12,419 nt of DNA from DASWHD01 sp036393335 (GTDB lineage Bacteria > CG2-30-53-67 > CG2-30-70-394): the NCBI GenBank assembly GCA_036393335.1, contig DASWHD010000045.1, forward strand, positions 1 through 12,419. The letters are read 5' to 3'. Below the pieces are notes generated by a model. It did no database searches. It was given only the letters and a program-made list of their open reading frames with translations, and was not told the DNA's origin. Positions 6,974 to 12,419 of this stretch are shown here, in pieces. Position numbers and translations under genes: made by a program. How positions within the stretch are numbered: the first letter of the stretch is position 1; each line of letters opens with the position of its first letter.

Positions 6974-7843
6974 ATGAGTGACCAGACCGAGCTCATCGCC
7001 GCCTTGATCACCCTGTTGCGAGACCCGGAGATCAAGGTGCATGGCCCCGCCCGCCACAAGCTCTTGGAGCTACGGAAAGAGATCCTGCCGGCGCTGGAGG
7101 CCGCGCGGCGCGGCGAGCGGAACCCAGAGGCGCGCGCCCGGATCGAAGGGGTGATCTACTGTGTACACGCCCTGGAGATCGATGACCACCTGGAGGAATT
7201 CGCGCGCCAGGACGACGCCCACCTCGACCTGGAGACGGGCTGTCTGATGTTGGCGCGGGTCGCCTACCCAGGCCTCCAGGCCAGCGCCCTGAGTGTGCCC
7301 CTCGATGCCATGGCCGAGGAGCTCGGCCGGCGCCTCCACGGGGACATGGAGCCACTGGCGCAAATCGAGGCCTTGAGCCGCTACCTGTTCATCGATCGCG
7401 GCTTTCACGGTCATCAGGTGGGGTGCGACGACCCGGATCACAGCTTCCTCAATAGGGTCCTGGAACGGCGCAAGGGACTGCCCATCGCCTTGGCCGTGGT
7501 CACCACCCTCGTGGCACGCCGCCTCGGGCTGCCGATCGCCGGCGTCGGCATGCCCGGTCATTACATCGTGAAGTACGTGATGGATGGCGCGGACGATGTC
7601 CTCATCGATCCGTGGGGCGGGGGGGCCGTCGTCAGTCGCCAGCACTGCGCCGAGCTCCTCGGCTCATGGGGCGTCGTCCTGGAGGACCACCACCTCGAAG
7701 TGACCAGCGACCGGGCCACCCTGCAGCGCATGTGCCGCAACCTGATCAAGCCGTTCTTCCACCGCCACGACCACCAGCGCCTCGGCCACGTGGTGCGCTT
7801 CCTCCACATCCTGGAGGAGGGCGGCGGTCACTCCCCCTGGTAG
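6974..7843 (+). CDS. SirB1-family transglutaminase-fold protein
   Basis: The 289-residue protein matches the SirB1/Transglut_core2 group. It has an N-terminal helical part (residues 1-75, with LITLLRDPEIKVHGPARHKL), then LETGCLMLARVAYPGLQ (87-102), the family core HSFLNRVLERRKGLPIALAV (156-175), GLPIAGVGMPGHYIVKY (185-201), and VLIDPWGGG (209-217). His196 and Asp212 sit where transglutaminase-like folds carry catalytic His and Asp. The segment where those enzymes carry the Cys (KGLPIALAV) has none, so catalysis is doubtful. The family is widespread in proteobacteria, often near prmC or kdsA, and its biochemical role is not settled. The start is supported by GAGGAGG four bases before ATG. It diverges from mltA across about 255 bp and precedes def. 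Confidence 0.85.
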   Translation: MSDQTELIAALITLLRDPEIKVHGPARHKLLELRKEILPALEAARRGERNPEARARIEGVIYCVHALEIDDHLEEFARQDDAHLDLETGCLMLARVAYPGLQASALSVPLDAMAEELGRRLHGDMEPLAQIEALSRYLFIDRGFHGHQVGCDDPDHSFLNRVLERRKGLPIALAVVTTLVARRLGLPIAGVGMPGHYIVKYVMDGADDVLIDPWGGGAVVSRQHCAELLGSWGVVLEDHHLEVTSDRATLQRMCRNLIKPFFHRHDHQRLGHVVRFLHILEEGGGHSPW

Positions 7844-7884
7844 AGGAATCGCGGCCTGACGGGCACGCGGGTGCGACGTCCGCG

Positions 7885-7912
7885 TTGAGTACTAGCGACG
7901 GGCGTCGATACT
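7885..7912 (+). promoter_or_regulatory. Possible sigma-70 promoter for def
   Basis: TTGAGT (7885-7890) and GATACT (7907-7912) are 16 bp apart, each matching four of six consensus bases, and lie 35 bp before the preferred def start. There is no matching strong ribosome site, so this is a tentative call. Confidence 0.3.
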
Positions 7913-7946
7913 GTCGCCGTCCGTCCCCTCGCCTGTGACCCGACTT

Positions 7947-8498
7947 ATGGCCATCCTGAAAATCGCCCGCATGGGCCACCCCATCCTCCGTACGCCTGCG
8001 GAGGCCGTGGACCCCGCGCAGATCCTGGACGATGGTTTCCAGCAGCTCATCGACGACATGATCGAGACCATGCGCGAGTACGACGGCGCCGGTCTCGCGG
8101 CACCCCAGGTCCACGAACCCGTGCAACTCGTGGCCATCGAGGTGCGGGAGAACCGCCGCTACCCGGAGGCACCGACCATCCCGTTGACGATCTTGATCAA
8201 TCCCATCGTCACCCGCCTCACCGACGAGAAGGTCGCCGGCTGGGAGGGGTGCCTGTCGATTCCCGATCTGCGCGGTCGGGTGAGCCGTTACCGGGCGGTA
8301 GACGTGGTGGCCCTGAATCGCGACGGAGAGCAGGTCCACTTTTCCGTGGAAGGCTTCTTCGCCACCGTGGTCCAGCACGAGACCGACCACCTCCACGGCA
8401 TCCTGTTCCCCGACCGCATGAACGACCTGCGCTCGCTCTCCTACCTCGACGAATACGAGCGCTACTGGTACGGCCCGGTGCCCACGCCGTGCTCGTGA
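7947..8498 (+). CDS. def: Peptide deformylase
   Basis: Deformylase removes the formyl group from the N-terminal methionine of new proteins at the ribosome, using a divalent metal, usually Fe2+. I start at ATG 7947 (MAILKIARMGHP), a typical family beginning. A GTG four codons earlier is possible; neither has a clear Shine-Dalgarno sequence. The 183-residue protein has the three motifs GAGLAAPQ (47-54), EGCLS (101-105) and QHETDHLHG (143-151). Metal ligands Cys102, His144 and His148 and catalytic Glu145 are present. The tail MNDLRSLSYLDEYERYWYG is seen in proteobacterial deformylases that are not paired with fmt. No fmt, rsmB or dprA lies nearby, so a second def next to fmt elsewhere in the genome is plausible. 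It converges on tolC. Confidence 0.94.
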   Translation: MAILKIARMGHPILRTPAEAVDPAQILDDGFQQLIDDMIETMREYDGAGLAAPQVHEPVQLVAIEVRENRRYPEAPTIPLTILINPIVTRLTDEKVAGWEGCLSIPDLRGRVSRYRAVDVVALNRDGEQVHFSVEGFFATVVQHETDHLHGILFPDRMNDLRSLSYLDEYERYWYGPVPTPCS

Positions 8499-8500
8499 CG

Positions 8501-8524
8501 TTTTTTCCGCGCTACGCGGAAAAA
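8501..8524. other. Hairpin after def with reversed terminator polarity
   Basis: TTTTTCCGCG (8502-8511), loop CTA, and CGCGGAAAAA (8515-8524) form a perfect 10-bp stem, 3 bases after the def stop codon. A normal intrinsic terminator has A's before and T's after the GC stem; this has T's before and A's after on both strands. It would form a stable RNA end structure but lacks the trailing U run. Confidence 0.6.
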
Positions 8525-8600
8525 TGCCGTCCTAGCCCGCATTGCTCACCAGGGATCGTGACGAGACCGTGCCAACGCGCGTAGATCCTGGCTGGCCCGC

Positions 8601-8663
8601 GGTAGGAGCCGATTCTATCGGCGACCCCATGTGGCAGGTCGCCGAAGGGATTCGACTCCTACC
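8601..8663. repeat. REP-like inverted pair (REPIN-type)
   Basis: The outer feet GGTAGGAG (8601-8608) and CTCCTACC (8656-8663) are perfect inverses, and CGGCGACC (8619-8626) pairs with GGTCGCCG (8637-8644). Each arm also has its own small hairpin: CCGAT-TCT-ATCGG on the left and CGAA-GGGA-TTCG on the right. A GTAG foot followed by a small stem is the pattern of REP sequences that are moved by RAYT (REP-associated tyrosine) transposases, and two in inverse orientation make a REPIN. The classification is by pattern only. Confidence 0.65.
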
Positions 8664-8692
8664 CTGGACGAGGACCCGGCCAGGAGATGCGG

Positions 8693-8712
8693 CCTGCCTG
8701 CCGGCAGGCAGG
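8693..8712. repeat. Perfect 20-bp palindrome
   Basis: CCTGCCTGCCGGCAGGCAGG is identical to its own reverse complement. It has no loop bases of its own, so it would extrude as a short cruciform or act as a symmetric protein-binding site. It lies inside the foldback element, 43 bp before the tolC stop. Confidence 0.85.
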
Positions 8713-8754
8713 GCGGTTGCGCGGTCGCAGCAGATTCATGGTGAGAAATGCGGG

Positions 8755-10191
8755 CTAGGACTTGAGCCGTCCCAACGCGAAGTCCAGCTCGACCTGCGCC
8801 AGGTTGTGGTCGTAGCGCGCCTGCAGGGCCGCGAGCTGCGCCGCCAGAAGGGCGGTATCCGCGTCGAGGACCTCGACGATCGTGGTGACCCCCGCCTTGT
8901 AGCGGTTGTGGATGATACGCTGGCTCTCCTCCGCCTGGTCCACCGCCTGGGTGGTGACCCCGATGCGCTCCCTGGCTTGCTCCAGGCTCAGGTAGGCCTG
9001 GCGGACCTGGAGCTCGATGCCATCACGCAGGCGCTCTTGCTGCGCTTCCATCTTACTGGTCGCCAAGGTCGCCCGTTCGATCTGCGCCCGGGTGATGAAC
9101 CCGTCGAACAGCGTCCAGTTCGCCATCGCCGCGAGATAGTAGCTATTGCCGTCTTCGAACAGGTTACCGAGGCCCCGGTCGTCGAACTCGTAACTGGCCA
9201 TAAGGCCGGCCGTCGGTCGACGCCCCGCCCGGGCGAAGTCGATGCCCTTGCGGGTCGCCTCGGTACCGAAGATCACCTGCTGGAGGTCGGGACGATCCTT
9301 GATGGCGGTCTTGATGAGGTCGGCGAGACCGTGGAATAGCGGCACGTAGGCGAGATCCGCCTGGATGGAAAACTCTCGCCCCTGATCGACCCCCATGTAG
9401 TGGTTGAGGGCCGCCTTGGCCAGCTTCACCTGGTTCTCGGCGACGATCTGGGTCTCCTGCGTCTTTGCCAGGTGGACATTCGCAGACAACACGTCGGAGC
9501 GCACCACCACGCCGGCGGCGTAGAGGTCCTGGGCCGTCTTCACGTGCGCCTCGAGGGTCTTTACCGCCTGCTTCGCCACGTGTAGTCCGCGCTGGGCGAG
9601 GATGACCCCGTAGTAGCTGCGCACCACATCGAACACCACCTCCTGCCGCACCCGCTCCAAGGCCGCCTCCTGGGCCTCCTTACCGAGGCGCGCCTGCTCG
9701 CGGGCGGCGGTCAGGCGGCCGCCGCTGTACAGTGCCTGCTCGACCTGCAGCTTGCTCTGAAAGTTGGTGCTCGGCGTCGGGTTGTTGATCAGGTGGGGGT
9801 CGAGGAACTCCTGGAACATCTGCTGATCGAACCGCTCCTGGCCGAACTTCTGGAACAGCGTCCACGACACGTGGTCGGTGCGGGTGACCATCTCGCTCAG
9901 GGTGATCTTCGGGAACATGTGGCCGCGCGCCTCGCGGATGTGAGTGGCGGCTACATCGACATCGATCTTCGCTGCCCGGAGATACGGGCTGTGCTCCATC
10001 GCCGTATCGATCGCCTCGACCAGCGACAAGGGCGGTGCCCCGTAGCTCTCCTCTAGGCCGTGCTCGCTGGTGGCCACGGAGTTGAGCACCCAGTCGATGG
10101 CCCCGCTCTTGGCAGCGGTCTGCGCGGCGGACGCGGACAGGCTCAGAGACCCACAGAGTATGGCGACGTTGAGCAGGGCGATGCACCGCAT
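8755..10191 (-). CDS. TolC-family outer-membrane efflux channel protein
   Basis: The 478-residue protein begins with a Sec signal peptide (MRCIALLNVAILCGSLSLSASA, likely cut after Ala22). It shows the two OEP repeats of the TolC fold: SLVEAIDTAMEHSPYLRAAK starts the first, and PTAGLMASYEF and ANWTLFDGFITRAQIERA mark the second. Long amphipathic helices such as LEAHVKTAQDLYAAGVVVRS, and IIHNRYKAGVTTIVEVLDAD near the end, form the periplasmic tunnel; YKAGVTTIVEVLDA is very typical. TolC proteins trimerise as a channel for RND, ABC or MFS pumps, or for type I secretion. No adaptor or pump gene is adjacent, so the partner is unknown. The start has GGAGG six bases upstream. The stop TAG lies inside the end repeat of the foldback element. 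A strong promoter is visible. Confidence 0.92.
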   Translation of the reverse strand: MRCIALLNVAILCGSLSLSASAAQTAAKSGAIDWVLNSVATSEHGLEESYGAPPLSLVEAIDTAMEHSPYLRAAKIDVDVAATHIREARGHMFPKITLSEMVTRTDHVSWTLFQKFGQERFDQQMFQEFLDPHLINNPTPSTNFQSKLQVEQALYSGGRLTAAREQARLGKEAQEAALERVRQEVVFDVVRSYYGVILAQRGLHVAKQAVKTLEAHVKTAQDLYAAGVVVRSDVLSANVHLAKTQETQIVAENQVKLAKAALNHYMGVDQGREFSIQADLAYVPLFHGLADLIKTAIKDRPDLQQVIFGTEATRKGIDFARAGRRPTAGLMASYEFDDRGLGNLFEDGNSYYLAAMANWTLFDGFITRAQIERATLATSKMEAQQERLRDGIELQVRQAYLSLEQARERIGVTTQAVDQAEESQRIIHNRYKAGVTTIVEVLDADTALLAAQLAALQARYDHNLAQVELDFALGRLKS

Positions 10192-10241
10192 GTGATGCCT
10201 CCGTCAAATTGAGCTTCAAAAAAGCGAGAGCGGGAGTGAAG

Positions 10242-10271
10242 ATTAGAGAAAGGGGGCAACACCGCTGTCAA
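10242..10271 (-). promoter_or_regulatory. Sigma-70 promoter of the tolC-family gene
   Basis: On the minus strand, a perfect -35 TTGACA (10271-10266) is followed after 18 bp by -10 TCTAAT (10247-10242), five of six consensus bases. Transcription would start near 10235, giving a leader of about 45 bases before the ATG. An inverted repeat, CCGCT with 9 bases between and AGCGG (10262-10280), overlaps the -35 box and could be a repressor site. Confidence 0.65.
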
Positions 10272-10393
10272 GGAAAGCGGCACCCGACGCCGCAGACTCC
10301 ACGCTCGCCAACCCCCCTCCCGCCATACGAGCCAACCCCTCCATGGTCGCCACCCACGCCGACCCCGCCCCTCAAATGGTTGGCGAAATATGC

Positions 10394-10416
10394 GGCTCAA
10401 GTTTCCTTATTGAGCC
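10394..10416. promoter_or_regulatory. Inverted repeat in the divergent spacer
   Basis: GGCTCAA (10394-10400) and TTGAGCC (10410-10416) are perfect 7-bp arms around a 9-bp AT-rich centre. Outer GTTGGC (10379-10384) and GCCAAC (10414-10419) nest around it. No T run follows directly, so an operator or leader stem is more likely than a terminator. Confidence 0.4.
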
Positions 10417-10536
10417 AACGACAAGGTCTCAAGAGCCGAACGAACAGGCAAGGTTTCTTTCCTCTCCCCGTTTTTTTCGTGCTGGATGGCGTAGTTCGAG
10501 GGTGTGGGGGAGAGCCAGCGAACGTGAGGAGAGACG

Positions 10537-10965
10537 ATGAAGTTGGTGCGGTGCCGGGTCAGAAAATCCGATGACGGACTCTTCGAGCCCGACTTCCGGT
10601 ACGTTCCCGTCGAAGAGTTCCATCTCTGGAAGTACCTGATGGAGGCGAAACACGGCCTGGCGGTGGACGAGCCTCAGGTGATGTTGTGGGTGAGCCAAGA
10701 GGAGTATGACGGCCACCGCGCCTTCTACGATCGCTTCCCGAAACTGCCCGTCACTCGTGTTTCGTTCCTCAATCCGTGCGAGGGGCTCGAGACCCTCTGC
10801 CCGGTCACCCGGTACTTCGCCACCGAGCACGCCGGTGAGCTCACCCGATTGCTGGTCGGCCACTACAAGGGGACGCAGGTGGAGGAGCCGGACATCGTCA
10901 AGAAGGTCGGCTACTGCCTCCTCCACGTGGGCGAGGAGAAGCGAGAAGAGGACCACGTCGCGTGA
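10537..10965 (+). CDS. Uncharacterised 142-residue protein
   Basis: I do not recognise this protein. The start is well supported by GTGAGGAG about seven bases before ATG, and codon use resembles the neighbours. It appears soluble, with no signal peptide or membrane segment. Visible features are an N-terminal MKLVRCRVRKSDDG followed by FEPDFRYVPVEEFHLWKYL (19-34), FLNPCEGLETLCPVTRYF (77-94) with two cysteines seven apart, GYCLLHVG (125-132) and an acidic tail. Four cysteines (6, 81, 88, 127) could bind metal or form disulfides, but the spacing fits no motif I know. It diverges from the tolC-family gene, so shared regulation is possible. It ends 4 bp from the convergent thiD stop, leaving no room for separate terminators. 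Confidence 0.75.
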   Translation: MKLVRCRVRKSDDGLFEPDFRYVPVEEFHLWKYLMEAKHGLAVDEPQVMLWVSQEEYDGHRAFYDRFPKLPVTRVSFLNPCEGLETLCPVTRYFATEHAGELTRLLVGHYKGTQVEEPDIVKKVGYCLLHVGEEKREEDHVA

Positions 10966-10969
10966 CGGG

Positions 10970-11755
10970 CTACGGTAAGAGCCGTTGTCCCCGCCCCAGG
11001 GAGAGGGCGGCCGCCATGCGCCGGGTGAGGTCCGTGCGAGCACGGTCGATCGCCTCGCGCAGGGAGAGGCCGGTCGCCAGCCCGGTGGCGATCCCTGCCG
11101 CGAGGGCGCAACCGGTACCGTGCACGGCGACGTCCAGGCGCCGGCTTCGCCACACGTCGAGCTCACCACCGGCGTAGAACCGGTCGACCACCTCGGCGCC
11201 AACGCCGTGTCCCCCCGTGACCAGGACCGCCTGAGCACCGAGGGTGAGCAGCCGCCGCGCCGCGGCATGCACCTCATGCTCGGCCCGCACCGGCAGACCG
11301 GTCAGGAGCGCGAGCTCCGGAAGGTTGGGGGTGATGAGGATCGCGCGGGGCAGGAGACGGCGGACCAACGCCTCTCGTCCCGGCCCGTCGAGCAGCGGCG
11401 TGCCGCCGGTGGAGGACAGCACCGGGTCGAGGACGAAGGGCAGGGCCGGGTGCGCCGCCAGGAACTCGGCGGTCGCCGCGACGTTCGCGCCGCTGCCCAA
11501 CATCCCGGCCTTGGCGGCGGCGAGCGGCAGGTCCGCACCGATGGCGGCCAGTTGTTGCGCGACATGCGTAGCATCCAGGGTATGGGTCGCGGTCACCCCA
11601 ACCGTGTCCTGGGCGGTGACCGCCGTGATCGCACACACGCCGTACCCGCCGAGGCGCGCGATGGTGCGTAGGTCCCCCTGGACACCGGCCCCGGCGGTCG
11701 GATCGGAGCCGCCGATGGCGAGGACGACGGGTGGCGGGGAGTTAGTCGCGGCCAT
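10970..11755 (-). CDS. thiD: Hydroxymethylpyrimidine (phosphate) kinase
   Basis: ThiD phosphorylates HMP and then HMP phosphate to HMP pyrophosphate, the pyrimidine half of thiamine, in the cytosol. The 261-residue protein has the ribokinase-fold signature: AIGGSDPTAGAG at the N-terminus, GVCAITAVTAQ, AAAKAGMLGS, FVLDPVLSSTGG, ITPNLPELALLTG, LVTGGHG and HGTGCALAAGIA, whose GTGC loop forms the anion hole. I choose ATG 11755 (MAATNSPPPVVLAIGG); a GTG at 11782 would add nine residues. The start overlaps the end of the upstream ThiE/TenI-fold gene by 14 bp, so the two are co-transcribed and probably translationally coupled. No Shine-Dalgarno sequence is clear, which fits coupling. Confidence 0.95.
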   Translation of the reverse strand: MAATNSPPPVVLAIGGSDPTAGAGVQGDLRTIARLGGYGVCAITAVTAQDTVGVTATHTLDATHVAQQLAAIGADLPLAAAKAGMLGSGANVAATAEFLAAHPALPFVLDPVLSSTGGTPLLDGPGREALVRRLLPRAILITPNLPELALLTGLPVRAEHEVHAAARRLLTLGAQAVLVTGGHGVGAEVVDRFYAGGELDVWRSRRLDVAVHGTGCALAAGIATGLATGLSLREAIDRARTDLTRRMAAALSLGRGQRLLP

Positions 11756-12416
11756 GGCAGGCAGCCGGTGGAAAAGCGGCACAAAAGGCGGTCACGCCGC
11801 CGGGCCGGTAGAGGGCGCGAATCGCCGCGACCCCGTGAACGCCCGTGGCGGCCAGCTCTGCGAGATGCGTTTCGGAGATGCCGCCCAAGGCGAAGAGGGT
11901 CAGGGAGGTGGTCGCCAACACGTGACGCAGGGCCGCGATCCCGAGGGGCGGCCCATAGGCCGCCTTGGACGGTGTCGAGAATACCGGGCCAAAGGTAGCG
12001 AAGTCCGCGCCGGCGGTGGCCGCTGCCGCCACTTCCACCGTGCCGTGGCACGACACGCCGATCCAGGCGTCTGGACCGAGTTGGTGGCGCACCACCGAGA
12101 CGGGCAACCCGCCCTGGGGTAGGTGGACACCATCGGCACCGACGAGACGGGCGATGTCCGGACGGCCATTGATCACGAGGTGGGCACCGAACCGGGCGGT
12201 GAGGGTGCGCAGGCGCCGTGCGATCGCCACCAAGTCGCGGTCGGTCAGGTGCTTCTCCCGGAGCTGCACCAGCCGCACCCCCGCGGCGAGGGCATCGGCC
12301 ACCGGCGCCAGATCGGCCTGCGGCCCGGACGCCGTGCCGTCGGTGATCAGGTAGACCCTGGGCAGCTTCCGGTCGCGACCGGCGGAGGGTCCGGCTGGCT
12401 GCGATGGGCCGGGCAT
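11742..12416 (-). CDS. ThiE/TenI-family protein, more likely TenI-like
   Basis: The 224-residue TIM-barrel protein starts at ATG 12416, three bases from the window edge, so its ribosome site is outside and a start further out cannot be excluded. The fold is clear: VYLITDG (21-27), VRLVQLREKHL (47-57), GADGVHLPQ (93-101), FGPVFSTPSK (142-151) and FALGGI (175-180). ThiE joins HMP-PP and thiazole phosphate to thiamine phosphate, using Mg held by Asp residues in the ND and GQ-D motifs. Here those read NGR (83-85) and PQGG (100-103), so both acids are missing. NGR-x-DIA and LP follow the pattern I recall for Bacillus TenI, the thiazole tautomerase, and His124 is placed like its catalytic His. Many pipelines would name it ThiE. 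It overlaps thiD by 14 bp. Confidence 0.75.
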   Translation of the reverse strand: MPGPSQPAGPSAGRDRKLPRVYLITDGTASGPQADLAPVADALAAGVRLVQLREKHLTDRDLVAIARRLRTLTARFGAHLVINGRPDIARLVGADGVHLPQGGLPVSVVRHQLGPDAWIGVSCHGTVEVAAAATAGADFATFGPVFSTPSKAAYGPPLGIAALRHVLATTSLTLFALGGISETHLAELAATGVHGVAAIRALYRPGGVTAFCAAFPPAACHGRD

Positions 12417-12419
12417 CGC

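Larger units (their letters stand above)
8529..8761. mobile_element. MITE-like foldback element between def and tolC
   Basis: The two ends are 23-bp inverted repeats (8529-8551 and 8739-8761) that match at 22 of 23 positions, starting GTCCTAGCCCGCATT. Between them lie a REP-like inverted pair (8601-8663) and a 20-bp perfect palindrome (8693-8712). Shorter partial pairings such as TCCTGGC/GCCAGGA (8586-8592 with 8680-8686) make most of the 233 bp able to fold back. No open frame of note is inside. The shape fits a non-autonomous mobile element moved by an outside transposase. I see no clear target-site duplication. The right repeat covers the tolC stop codon. The family is not identified. Confidence 0.65.
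10192..10536. other. Divergent intergenic region with repeated GCCAAC motif
   Basis: Between the tolC-family gene and the plus-strand gene there is no credible coding frame. It holds the tolC promoter, and the six-base GCCAAC at 10307, 10331 and 10414, plus its inverse GTTGGC at 10379. Two copies sit in a larger direct repeat, GCCAACCCCCCTCC (10307-10320) and GCCAACCCCTCC (10331-10342). These spacings suggest, but do not prove, binding sites for a shared regulator. A poly-T run is at 10471-10477. No clear plus-strand promoter was found. Confidence 0.5.

Noticed and set aside
8542..9339. Plus-strand open frame of 265 codons antisense to tolC
   Set aside because: It is a shadow of the tolC-family gene, and its start lies in the foldback element without a ribosome site.
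10379..10420. Possible sigma-54 promoter (TTGGCG...ATGC)
   Set aside because: The GG to GC spacing is 8, not the required 10.
10429..11277. Minus-strand open frame of 282 codons across the unknown gene and thiD
   Set aside because: It spans two real genes in wrong frames and shows no domain.

Overview
This is a high-GC, gene-dense window that looks like a gammaproteobacterial chromosome, judged from LonA with an E. coli-like active-site layout, MltA, a TolC-family channel and a SirB1-family protein. I cannot name the genus. Most of it is housekeeping sequence; the first ~1.3 kb is an eroded accessory patch.

Region 1 (1-1300, minus strand): the end of an IS3-like insertion sequence lies against a type II toxin-antitoxin pair. 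The ribbon-helix-helix antitoxin is intact. The PIN-domain toxin stops after 53 codons, exactly where the IS end begins. Upstream is a remnant of an AAA/DUF4143-type ATPase with its middle missing.

Region 2 (1496-5510, plus strand): thiL (thiamine-monophosphate kinase), then 12 bp later lon (ATP-dependent protease), then a small cupin lipoprotein. The cupin gene runs head-on into mltA, sharing 4 bp at the stop codons.

Region 3 (5507-8498): mltA (minus) is divergent from a SirB1-family transglutaminase-fold protein (plus), followed by a solitary peptide deformylase gene.

Region 4 (8499-8761): the space between the convergent def and tolC genes holds a compact foldback element. It has 23-bp terminal inverted repeats (22/23 match), an inner REP-like inverted pair with GTAGGAG feet, and a perfect 20-bp palindrome. 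One terminal repeat supplies the tolC stop codon. A separate hairpin lies just before it.

Region 5 (8755-10965): a TolC-family outer-membrane channel gene (minus) has a near-consensus sigma-70 promoter and no pump partner in view. Across a 345-bp divergent spacer rich in GCCAAC repeats lies an unrecognised 142-residue protein gene (plus).

Region 6 (10970-12416, minus strand): a thiamine pair, a ThiE/TenI-fold gene overlapping thiD. The first protein lacks the two Mg-binding Asp positions expected of ThiE and looks more like the thiazole tautomerase TenI. With thiL, three thiamine genes lie within 11 kb but in separate units. No CRISPR array, tRNA or rRNA is visible. The strongest unusual items are the foldback element, the IS-broken toxin and the TenI-like gene. 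I did not find a convincing new multi-gene system.
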